From: Nitrospirota bacterium
GTDB lineage: Bacteria; Nitrospirota; Leptospirillia; Leptospirillales; Leptospirillaceae
Assembly: GCA_021816465.1 (NCBI GenBank)
Contig: JAKAYF010000013.1
Coordinates: 1 to 37,543, forward strand
Reading direction: 5' to 3'
Length of the DNA: 37,543 bases
A model generated the notes under the pieces. The model was given only the letters and a program-made list of their open reading frames with translations. It did not search any database and was not told the origin of the DNA. How positions within the stretch are numbered: the stretch's first letter is position 1; the number at the start of each line of letters is the position of its first letter. The position numbers and the translations under genes were made by a program. Positions 26,020-33,500 of this stretch are shown here, one piece after another.

Positions 26020-26048
26020 GAAAAAGATCTTTCAACAGAAGGTCTTTT
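26020..26048 (-). terminator. Candidate terminator downstream of the cytochrome gene
   Basis: On the minus strand AAAAGACCTT and AAGATCTTTT form a 10-position stem (one mismatch) around CTGTTGA and end in a T-tract. It is about 250 bases beyond the cytochrome stop codon, so the link to that gene is uncertain. Confidence 0.4.
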
Positions 26049-26294
26049 GGGTCATCTTGGGCGACTTCTCAGAATTTTTGAGGGATATTGGAATGTTCCT
26101 ATATAAAGTGGACCCGGGATCAGGGGGAAAATTCGGTTGCGAACCTCGAAATAATACTCTATCAACCATTCAGGAGAAACTGACAAAAGAATACTTCAGG
26201 AAAAGTACAGCAACATATGCCCCGTGTCAAGGCCAAGAGCAGGAGGGCAGAAGGAGATCCACCCACCCCCCCGTTCACAAGAACAAATTCTCTA

Positions 26295-26849
26295 TTACCT
26301 GGCGCTCAGGTTCAAAAGCTCTGGCTTGAGGTTTCCGGCGGCCTCTTCCTTGACCGGCTGCTTGGCAACCCAGCTGGCGCTTCCGGCAACACAGTCCATA
26401 TCACTGCCACATCCGAGACTTCTCTCATAGAGGGCTGCTTCCCAGGCCTGCTTTTCGGTGATCTGTCCGGCGCTCACGAAGCCGACCATGGCGGGCTGGA
26501 GCGGGGAACCGTTGGCGATAACCCAAAACATTTCGCCAGCTGTTCTCACCTGAACAAACTGCTTGTTGGTGAAATTGCGGGGAGCAGGATCCATTCCGGC
26601 GGCGCCAGGGCCGTTTCCGTCACCGGCAACACCATGACATGTATAGCAAGTACCGGCACCATTGAAAACTTCCTTGCCCTTCGCAATTGCATCAGCAGTC
26701 ACGGGGAAAGGGGGATTCATTGCCTTTGCAGCTGCAAGCTGGTCAGCGGGAACACGGGGTTTCAAAATGTCGAGTTCACCAGCAAACGCCTGAGCTGAAG
26801 CGAAACCGATCACGGCTGCACCCATAACAGCCATTGTCCAAATCCTCAT
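26295..26849 (-). CDS. Exported c-type cytochrome, single haem
   Basis: A 184-residue periplasmic electron carrier. The signal peptide spans about 1-23 (basic start, hydrophobic core, cleavage near AQAFAG). The one haem-attachment motif is CYTCH at 68-72 within KGKEVFNGAGTCYTCHG; M121 in SPLQPAMVGF is the best candidate for the second axial ligand. Two extra cysteines, C147 and C153, near the C-terminus may form a disulfide. ATG at 26849 has GGAGGG nine bases upstream. It is a single-gene unit; its redox partner is not visible in this window. In chemolithotrophs such proteins serve respiration on iron or sulfur, but that role is only a guess here. Confidence 0.92.
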   Translation of the reverse strand: MRIWTMAVMGAAVIGFASAQAFAGELDILKPRVPADQLAAAKAMNPPFPVTADAIAKGKEVFNGAGTCYTCHGVAGDGNGPGAAGMDPAPRNFTNKQFVQVRTAGEMFWVIANGSPLQPAMVGFVSAGQITEKQAWEAALYERSLGCGSDMDCVAGSASWVAKQPVKEEAAGNLKPELLNLSAR

Positions 26850-27206
26850 GAATTGAGCCCTCCAAAAAATAATAGTGATAGAATGTCACCCTAATGGTCC
26901 GATTGAAACATGAGCCAAAGGCTCACACCCTTCACAGGAATGTCCTGCCTCAATACGATGAAATAAGGCAAAGGCGGACAATCCCCGAGGGGACATGGCT
27001 GATGGCACACATTTTCGTCAGGATCCCAGAACATTCAACCATTCCCTCAAGTTGATGTCAAGCGCTTTGATCACATCGTTTGGGAAAAATACAAACCGTT
27101 GACGCTGCCAGTTTTCCTGTTTCACATTGCAAAGCGGATTTATCCATGCGTATAAGGCAAACGGGGCCTCCCCCAAAAAGATCTTAACCAATCCACGGAG
27201 TCGAAA
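26850..27206. other. 357-bp intergenic region between cytochrome and deacetylase-like genes
   Basis: Divergent region that must hold both promoters. An exact inverted repeat, TGAGCC-AAA-GGCTCA, lies at 26911-26925, about 60 bases upstream of the cytochrome start, where an operator would fit. I could not assign -35/-10 boxes with confidence. A minus-strand open frame at 27018-27263 was judged too weak to annotate. Confidence 0.5.
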
Positions 27207-28127
27207 ATGATCAAATCCTATTTCGTCAGGGAATCCCTTTTGCATGACTCCGGTCCGTCCCATCCGGAATCAGCCGAGAGGGCAAGAACGCTCAGGGCCC
27301 TCCTGACCGGGATGGAAAAAGAGGGAACGGCCAAAATGATTGAGCCTCATCCATCCAGAGACCTTTCCCTTTTTCGACTGGCCCATGATCCGGCCTACAT
27401 TGATTTTCTCGAGCGGCACGACAACAGGCTTCCAATCGATCTCGACCCGGATACCAGGCTTTCCAGTGGCTCCCTCGATGCCATGCGGGGAATCGCCGGA
27501 GCGATCAACATGATCAATCTCGAAAAAGACAGATCCCAACCAGTCTTTCTTGTCGCAAGACCACCCGGCCACCACGCAAGGCGAAGGGCTGGAATGGGGT
27601 TTTGCCTGGTCAATACCGCCGCCACGCAGGCGATGTCCCTTCTGCAGTCAGATCCCACATTGCGCATAGCCATCTATGACTTTGACGTTCACCACGGAAA
27701 CGGAACAGAAGAAATTCTCGGAGCCCTACCCGGCACACTGTATATCAGCACCCATCAGTACCCGTTTTATCCTGGCACGGGAAGCGGCCGGGAGAATCGT
27801 ACCGGCCCGGATGGGGACGGCATCCTGGATATTCCCCTGCCCCAGGGAACAAACGATGATGTCTACTCAAGAACCCTGCAAGAGACGATCCTGCCACGCC
27901 TCGCCTCTTTTGCTCCGGATATCCTTCTCGTTTCAGCAGGCTTCGACGGTCACAGGGATGATCCTCTCGGAGGATTCCTTCTCACGGAAAAGATCTACCG
28001 CCATATTGGAGAGCAGATCGCTTTAACGCTCCCGGGGGTTTTTATTGTCTCGATCCTCGAAGGCGGGTATAATCTTCTGGCGCTGAAAAAAAGTGTCCGA
28101 TCTTACATGGAGGGATTAAACCGTTGA
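27207..28127 (+). CDS. Histone-deacetylase-family hydrolase (AcuC/HdaH-like)
   Basis: A 306-residue zinc deacetylase of the arginase/deacetylase fold. The tandem histidines are H122 and H123 (RPPGHHA), zinc ligands are D160, H162 (YDFDVHHGNG) and D247 (SAGFDGH), and the transition-state tyrosine lies in EGGYNL near the end. In bacteria such enzymes act on acetyl-lysine, acetylated polyamines or other amides; the substrate is unknown. ATG at 27207 has GGAG six bases upstream. First gene of a four-gene plus-strand operon ending with fbp; its TGA overlaps the next start codon. Confidence 0.9.
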   Translation: MIKSYFVRESLLHDSGPSHPESAERARTLRALLTGMEKEGTAKMIEPHPSRDLSLFRLAHDPAYIDFLERHDNRLPIDLDPDTRLSSGSLDAMRGIAGAINMINLEKDRSQPVFLVARPPGHHARRRAGMGFCLVNTAATQAMSLLQSDPTLRIAIYDFDVHHGNGTEEILGALPGTLYISTHQYPFYPGTGSGRENRTGPDGDGILDIPLPQGTNDDVYSRTLQETILPRLASFAPDILLVSAGFDGHRDDPLGGFLLTEKIYRHIGEQIALTLPGVFIVSILEGGYNLLALKKSVRSYMEGLNR

Positions 28128-28591
28128 CCACAAAAAATCCGGCCGATCCCCGCGACTTCGACCACATCCTGCAGACGACCCTGCAAGGCTGGAAAGTCAT
28201 CTCCAACAGTATCCCCCTTGTCAGGAAAGATCTGCCCGGAGCCCCGGGGGAATGGTGTTTCAGTCCCAGGGAAGAAGACAGCGCCGGCATTCGCACCCTG
28301 ATTTCCCATTGGGACAAAATGGAAGAGAACCTTCTCCCGATCCTGTCCTCGGCCAATCCGCTCCTGGGCGGTGAAATGAGGGAGCTTTTGCGCATTGTAA
28401 GGGCCAAGATTCTTTTCAACGAACGGAATCACCATTTCGTCGGATACGCCCTCGCCAACGATCCGACAGGACAAGGCAGCCGATCCCGCTTCATCGAGTC
28501 CATGGAACGCACTATCGCCCATATTGAAAAGAGACTTCAGGAAGCATTCCCGACCCTATCAGAACCAAATGACAAGAGGCCATCAACTTGA
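28124..28591 (+). CDS. Protein of unknown function (155 residues)
   Basis: I do not recognise this protein. It is soluble and mostly helical by composition, with no signal peptide or membrane segment, and one patch of conserved-looking residues around NERNHHFVGYALANDP. The start is TTG at 28124, overlapping the TGA of the deacetylase-like gene (TTGA), with GGAGGG nine bases upstream. It is followed by another TTGA overlap, so the three genes are translationally coupled and their products are probably made in fixed proportion. Confidence 0.75.
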   Translation: MTTKNPADPRDFDHILQTTLQGWKVISNSIPLVRKDLPGAPGEWCFSPREEDSAGIRTLISHWDKMEENLLPILSSANPLLGGEMRELLRIVRAKILFNERNHHFVGYALANDPTGQGSRSRFIESMERTIAHIEKRLQEAFPTLSEPNDKRPST

Positions 28592-29049
28592 GCGACGATG
28601 ACCATCCATCCCATCAGGACCATCCACCCATCCCCGCCAGCCCGCAAGTTCTTTCAGGAATATGCGATGCCTGCGGAAAAGAGGGGGTGGACCTTTACAA
28701 GGTGAGCCTGGGAAAAGACTTTTTTAATCGAACCTATGACCGCCTGTCACATACCGAAGACCTCCATCCCAAGTGGTTCTGCTCTCCCTGCTCCCTGGAG
28801 AAAGGGTACCAGAGGGACGTCAGAAGCATTCATCAGGAACTTGAGAAGCTTGTGGCAAACGGTTCATCGTTGCTCTCCGAGGAAACAACACTCCTCCATG
28901 CAATCAGCCATGTCGAAAAAATCGAAAAATACGTCAAAAAGGGAAGAAAGATCCATGTTCTTCTCCCCCCTCGGGAGGTCGGACTTCTTCTCATCGAGTT
29001 GCAGCAAGTTCTGGCCGCAAGGCTTCCGACTGAAGACACTCAACACTGA
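28588..29049 (+). CDS. Putative zinc-binding protein of unknown function (153 residues)
   Basis: Two cysteine pairs, C26/C29 (CDACG) and C65/C68 (CSPCS), 35 residues apart, suggest one structural zinc site in the N-terminal half; the C-terminal half (about 75-145) is helical and charged. No known family is recognised. The start is TTG at 28588, overlapping the previous TGA, with AAGAGG eight bases upstream. It lies between an unknown gene and fbp in the same operon. Confidence 0.72.
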   Translation: MSDDDHPSHQDHPPIPASPQVLSGICDACGKEGVDLYKVSLGKDFFNRTYDRLSHTEDLHPKWFCSPCSLEKGYQRDVRSIHQELEKLVANGSSLLSEETTLLHAISHVEKIEKYVKKGRKIHVLLPPREVGLLLIELQQVLAARLPTEDTQH

Positions 29050-29071
29050 TATGAAGAAAGAGGCTCATAGC

Positions 29072-30088
29072 ATGCATCAGGAACCCAAATCCGGAACCCG
29101 CCTGAAAACGCCTGAAGAAGTCATTCTGGGAACCCCGGGACTTTCCTCCGACCTCAGGCAAAAACTTGTCCCGATCATCTCCGCCCTGACCAGAGGCGGC
29201 AAGATTATGGCCTCCCTGATCTCAAGGGGTCCGCTTCTGGGCATAACCGGATCCGCCGGAAAGGAAAACATCCAGGGAGAAGAGGTCCAGACCCTCGACA
29301 GAATCGGGCAAGATACATTCTGTCAGGCTCTCGGACAGACTCAAAAAGTGAGGGAGCTCCTTTCGGAAGAGGAACCCCTTCCGACCTTCTTTCCGGAATC
29401 CGACCCCGATGGACTTCTCGTCGCCATGGACCCTCTCGATGGATCATCGAACATCTCAGTCAATGCTTCGATCGGGTCCATCTTTGCCATCTTCCGCCGA
29501 TCCCGGACACAGGAGCCGGAAGATCTGTTTGGAGGAGACCGGAGGGAGATTCTGGCCGGAGCCTACATCCTCTACAGCGCCTCCACATCATTTGTCATGG
29601 CCATCGACCAAAAGACCTATCTTTTCACGATGGACCCCTCTTTTGGAGGCGAGTTTCTCGGAACAGGAGAGCCGGTATTCTTTCCCTCCGGAGGGAAAAT
29701 CTACAGCACCAACGAGTCCTACGCCCCGCTCTGGGAACAAGGGATCCAGGACTACATCACCTGGGTCAAGACAGCAAGGCAACCTGTGATGACGAGCCGT
29801 TACATCGGCGCCCTCGTGGGAGATCTTCATCGCAATCTGCTCAAGGGAGGAATCTATCTTTACCCCGCTGAAGGGGTTCCGGGAAAAGGCCACGGGAAAC
29901 TGCGACTTCTCTACGAGGCTTATCCCATGGCCCTGATCTGCCAGTTTTCCGGAGGTATCGCAACGGATGGGGTCAACCCTATTTTATCGATCAAGCCAGG
30001 ATCAGACCTTCATGCAAGGGTGCCACTCATCGCCGGACCAATGGATCTGGTTTCAGAATTTCACAAAAGGACAGGGCATCCTCTATAA
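29072..30088 (+). CDS. fbp: Fructose-1,6-bisphosphatase, class I
   Basis: A 338-residue enzyme removing the 1-phosphate of fructose 1,6-bisphosphate in gluconeogenesis or the Calvin cycle. Metal site motif DPLDGSSNI lies at 120-128; GKIYSTNES, SRYIGALVGDLHRNLLKGGIYLYP and KLRLLYEAYPMA mark the sugar-phosphate site. ATG at 29072 is chosen because AGAGG lies eight bases before it; an earlier ATG at 29051 lacks one, and the frame is open far upstream only because it crosses the preceding gene. Last gene of the deacetylase-like operon; convergent with the outer-membrane protein gene 19 bases away. Confidence 0.95.
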   Translation: MHQEPKSGTRLKTPEEVILGTPGLSSDLRQKLVPIISALTRGGKIMASLISRGPLLGITGSAGKENIQGEEVQTLDRIGQDTFCQALGQTQKVRELLSEEEPLPTFFPESDPDGLLVAMDPLDGSSNISVNASIGSIFAIFRRSRTQEPEDLFGGDRREILAGAYILYSASTSFVMAIDQKTYLFTMDPSFGGEFLGTGEPVFFPSGGKIYSTNESYAPLWEQGIQDYITWVKTARQPVMTSRYIGALVGDLHRNLLKGGIYLYPAEGVPGKGHGKLRLLYEAYPMALICQFSGGIATDGVNPILSIKPGSDLHARVPLIAGPMDLVSEFHKRTGHPL

Positions 30089-30107
30089 TCGATCTGATAT
30101 CTTCCGC

Positions 30108-30824
30108 TCAAAGATGAAGGCCAATCGTTACAGGGACGAAAAAAAACGGACTTCCACCCTGTGGGAGCCCGCCGGGAGAAAAGAGGGCAACGTAGTCGAC
30201 CTCGACTGTGACAAAGGAAATATTCATTCCCAGCCCCACATCAAGGTAGGCAGAGGAAGCCGTCCCGGAAAAGGCGTTTGTCACATCAAGACCGCTCAGG
30301 GCGGAACCTCCGTCAATCGCCAGGTAAAGAAAGCTTGTCTGACTCCCTAAAAGCTTCAGAACCGTCCCCAAGGTCACTTCCCCAACCTGAAAAGACATTC
30401 CTCCTGTCTGTTTCGGAAAATCCTCTATCCCCATATTCAATCGAAAGCCAATGTCCTGATTGATCCAGCTGTTGATGGACAGCCCACCCTCGTAACCATT
30501 CCTGACAAATGAATTGATTCTTGGATTCCCTGAGGGTACCGGCACCCCGAACAGATCATCGAGCGTAGGAACGGTCATTCCCCCGTAAAGGGTCACCCCT
30601 ACTCCGTTAAAGGCAGGGGAGGATTCGGCGGAAGGTGGTGGTGGACAGGCATCCGTGACCCATTGCCAGTCGGTCGTGGGAGGATAGCCGACCTCTTCGT
30701 CAGCCAATGGGTCACACCCATCTCCATAAGCATCTTTCGGCATTTTTTGAACGCTCAGGCAACAAAAGAGAGCAAAGACGGCAGAAAGGATGACCCATTT
30801 TCGGAGCCCTGATTTTTCTCTCAT
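30108..30824 (-). CDS. Predicted outer-membrane beta-barrel protein, unknown function
   Basis: A 238-residue protein with a signal peptide (MREKSGLRKW then a hydrophobic stretch to about residue 27; the CC before the likely cleavage could also be a lipobox-like site). After a proline-rich linker, alternating polar/hydrophobic strands rich in glycine and aromatic residues run to a C-terminus of FFFVPVTIGLHL, like that of small porin-type barrels (8-10 strands by length). ATG at 30824 has GGAGG five bases upstream; an earlier in-frame ATG at 30869 has none. No family name is assigned. Confidence 0.7.
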   Translation of the reverse strand: MREKSGLRKWVILSAVFALFCCLSVQKMPKDAYGDGCDPLADEEVGYPPTTDWQWVTDACPPPPSAESSPAFNGVGVTLYGGMTVPTLDDLFGVPVPSGNPRINSFVRNGYEGGLSINSWINQDIGFRLNMGIEDFPKQTGGMSFQVGEVTLGTVLKLLGSQTSFLYLAIDGGSALSGLDVTNAFSGTASSAYLDVGLGMNISFVTVEVDYVALFSPGGLPQGGSPFFFVPVTIGLHL

Positions 30825-30978
30825 CACCGCCTCCACCAAAGGAATCGTGAATATCGGGCATTTTTGCATCTTGTCATCTGATCTTGATTATCAAGTCATA
30901 TTGGTGTGAGAATCTACAGTTGGCAAAAGACGAAAGAAAAATCATCCTGCGGATAGTCCGCAGTTCAAGGAGAACACA

Positions 30979-31173
30979 ATGCAAAAAATTCAGCCATCCA
31001 ATGAGTCCGTTCCTGTCCTGAACAAATCCACCATCATCGTCGAATGCGAGCTTTGCGATGCTCCACAGATCATCCTTTCGGATCGCTCCGATGGCATCAT
31101 GATCTGCCGAAGCTGCCGGGAAGAAATTGCCCGGGACGATTTTCACGGTTCAGACGATTCCAGAATCGCCTGA
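30979..31173 (+). CDS. Small zinc-ribbon protein (64 residues)
   Basis: Two CxxC pairs, C23/C26 and C43/C46, separated by 16 residues form a compact zinc ribbon; the rest is short and acidic at the end. Function unknown. ATG at 30979 is preceded by AAGGAG at six bases, one of the best ribosome sites in the window, which supports expression. It stands alone between the outer-membrane protein gene, which is divergent, and the aldehyde dehydrogenase gene, which is convergent 42 bases away. An inverted repeat CTTGA-TTA-TCAAG near 30883-30895 lies in the shared upstream region. Confidence 0.7.
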   Translation: MQKIQPSNESVPVLNKSTIIVECELCDAPQIILSDRSDGIMICRSCREEIARDDFHGSDDSRIA

Positions 31174-31215
31174 ACCATCAAGCGCCCGGGAGATTCCTGA
31201 ACAGGTCGTCCCCGA

Positions 31216-32697
31216 TCATCCATGAAGACGGTACGCCAGAAGTCTGGGACGGGTCATCTCTTCCATTGCATAGGCAACACCCTCCCATCCCTTGCCCGAC
31301 TCTTTCACTCCTCCATAAGGCCAGTGATCGAGCCGGAATGTCGGGATTTCATTAACAAGAACCCCGCCCGTCTCAATCGCACCGGCCATCAGTATCCCTT
31401 TTTCCAATGAACCGGTCATGATCGACGCCTGGATCCCGAATCGTGAATGATTGACCCTTTGAACCGCCTCTTCGGGAGAATCAAAAGGATTCACTGTCAC
31501 CACCGGTCCAAAAATCTCATCTTGCTCAATGGGATCATCGGCATCGGTCCCGCTCAGGATCACCGGATCGAGAAGGGATTCCCTGCGTGTCACCGGAAGG
31601 GAGGATGATGCTCCTCTCGCCATTGCGGACAGGACTTTTTCATGAACCCGCCGGGCATGAGCCTCCGAAATCAGTGGCCCCATCAAGGTTCCCTGTGCGC
31701 CCGGATCTCCGACCCCCCCATCCTTCACCATCTTCTCCACACGCCGGACAAAGCCGTCAAGGAAGCGGTCATAACGCGAACGATCAACCAGAATCCGCTG
31801 AATCGAGATACAGACCTGACCGGAGTAGGCGAATGCACCGGCCATCAGACGATCGAACAGTCCTTCTTCCGGAGCATCGTTTAGAACCATGACCGCTGCG
31901 TTTCCCCCAAGCTCGAGAAGAACCTGCTTTCTTGGGGCACGGTCCCTCAGGGACCAGCCGACATCCGCCGATCCGGTAAAAGAAACCACAGGGATTTGAG
32001 GAGCATCCACCATCGCGAGGATTTCCGGAATATCACATGGAACAATCGACAGGGCTTCAGGAGGAAGACCGGCCGAAAGAAGGATCTTTCCCAGCGCCAG
32101 GGCCGAGAGAACTCCCTTCGGAGCCGGCTTGACAATGACAGGACATCCTGAAGCCAAAGCCGGAGCAACCTTGTGCGCCAGAAGATTCAACGGAAAATTG
32201 TAGGGGGTGATGGCAAGAACCGGACCGATCGGGACCCGCTCAACCATACCGGTCATACGCACCCCCTGGGGCACGATATCTCCGGGAAGCAGCCGGCTCC
32301 CGAAATCTCCCGCCAACCGGGAAGCAAGCAGAAAGGTCGTTGCTGCCCGCTCAACTTCGAACCGGGAAGCCGCGATCGGTTTTCCGACTTCGCAGACAAG
32401 AAGGTTTGCCAGAGCATCCCTGTTGATCTCGAGGAGCCTTGCTGTCTCCGCCAAAATGGCGGAGCGGCGGTTACGGGTCATTGCCCCCATCACCCTGGAA
32501 GCTTGAGGAAGCCCCTCAAGAACCGATGAAACGGTCTGAGTGTCCCCAAGTGCATATCGCCATGGATCGCTTCCCTCAGGGCCAGCAATCAAACGCGTCA
32601 GCGGCATTCCGGATTCCTGCTTCCGGCCACTTTCCCATCTTCCCCATAACAGCAGCGGAAATTGCCCATCCTTTTTTTCTGGCAAAATCGACAACAT
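31216..32697 (-). CDS. NAD(P)-dependent aldehyde dehydrogenase
   Basis: A 493-residue member of the ALDH superfamily, oxidising an aldehyde to its acid. Catalytic and cofactor residues are N167 (TPYNFPLN), K190 (VIVKPAPKG), E262 (LLELGGNA) and nucleophile C296 (YSGQVCISIQRI). The SGQVCISIQR form is close to lactaldehyde, phosphonoacetaldehyde and non-phosphorylating glyceraldehyde-3-phosphate dehydrogenases, so substrate is open. ATG at 32697 is chosen because GGGAGAG lies six bases upstream and the length matches the family; the open frame extends 36 codons further without one. No pathway neighbour is adjacent. Confidence 0.92.
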   Translation of the reverse strand: MLSILPEKKDGQFPLLLWGRWESGRKQESGMPLTRLIAGPEGSDPWRYALGDTQTVSSVLEGLPQASRVMGAMTRNRRSAILAETARLLEINRDALANLLVCEVGKPIAASRFEVERAATTFLLASRLAGDFGSRLLPGDIVPQGVRMTGMVERVPIGPVLAITPYNFPLNLLAHKVAPALASGCPVIVKPAPKGVLSALALGKILLSAGLPPEALSIVPCDIPEILAMVDAPQIPVVSFTGSADVGWSLRDRAPRKQVLLELGGNAAVMVLNDAPEEGLFDRLMAGAFAYSGQVCISIQRILVDRSRYDRFLDGFVRRVEKMVKDGGVGDPGAQGTLMGPLISEAHARRVHEKVLSAMARGASSSLPVTRRESLLDPVILSGTDADDPIEQDEIFGPVVTVNPFDSPEEAVQRVNHSRFGIQASIMTGSLEKGILMAGAIETGGVLVNEIPTFRLDHWPYGGVKESGKGWEGVAYAMEEMTRPRLLAYRLHG

Positions 32698-33500
32698 ATT
32701 CAGCTCTCCCGATTTTTTGCCCCGGAGCGCCCCAACGGCTTCTCGAAGGCCAACGATACGTGTGACAAACTGTGCCCGCAGAAACTTTCCGTTTCCCAGG
32801 AACAAAAATACGTCGAAAAGGATACAGATCGCTACTTTACCACGAATCGAAAGACAGATCGCCGTCCAGGACGGGCAAGATCAGCGCGGACGGAACGGTC
32901 GTTCCTCATATTCCCCCTTTTCGGCATCTTGTAAGTGAGGAAGCACTACAACAGAGCCTGCCACCCTCGGGGGGAGTTGGATCAAGAGATGCAGCTCGCG
33001 TCACAAAGACCAAGTGGAAAAGCAATATCTTCCGCGCCTGAGTTCGATTGACTTTTCCCTGAGGCCAATGATAATTTCCGGCGTAAACAACCCGCCATGA
33101 AGCTGGCGTTGCAATTTGGACCTTTGCGTTTTATCGGGATCGCAGGAGGCGTTGACCCAGGACCGTTCCTGCCCTCTGTGGACCCGGCAGTGAGCACTCA
33201 AGTTTCCAGAGAACGGATCCAGCCTCTCGCAGGGACATGTTCTCCGGCACATAAACCCAACCGGCTCCGCCTGCGATTATTAAGGAGAACGCCGACACCA
33301 ATGCCGAAAAGAGTACTCTCAGGACTGGGCAAGCCCGCAGCGACTCTCCGGAGGCGAAAAAGTCCCTTCGGCGGTCTGACCTTTCAGGCCCCTCGATCCA
33401 TCCCCTTCTCCAAAAGGGGAGTCGTCAGGAAGAGAATTCAAACTTCTCCGACAACAGAAAACATGGCCATCTTGCAAGGATCTAGACAGGAGAAACAGAC
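32698..33500. other. 803-bp region without a convincing gene
   Basis: Several medium frames exist on both strands (the longest on plus is 33097-33504), but none has both a good ribosome site and a recognisable product. A small hairpin CCCCTT-loop-AAGGGG lies at 33402-33419. An AAGGAG at about 33281-33286 precedes no good in-frame start. The plus-strand frame ending at 33504 has a TGA overlapping the TTG of the next gene, like real overlaps elsewhere in the window, so a poorly conserved or decayed gene is possible. Confidence 0.5.

Larger units (their letters stand above)
25805..26294. other. 490-bp intergenic region between rho and the cytochrome gene
   Basis: No convincing gene. It contains two inverted repeats (25921-25949 and 26022-26048) and a palindrome GGCGATCGCC at 25902-25911. 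On the plus strand TTGAGG and TATAAA about 18 bases apart (near 26077-26106) resemble a promoter, but only short, low-quality frames follow, so a small RNA or nothing at all may be made. Confidence 0.6.

Noticed and set aside
26057-26329. Plus-strand 90-codon ORF, and another at 26217-26798
   Set aside because: Both run antisense into the cytochrome gene and have no ribosome site; a plus-strand small RNA remains possible but unproved.
27018-27263. Minus-strand 81-codon ORF upstream of the deacetylase-like gene
   Set aside because: Overlaps the start of a firm gene, has no start codon with a ribosome site, and no recognisable family, although its composition is not absurd.
33001-33252. Minus-strand frames that at first looked like a transposase remnant
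   Set aside because: No catalytic motif or zinc finger of TnpB, IS3 or IS4-type transposases could be placed; the resemblance was only in composition.
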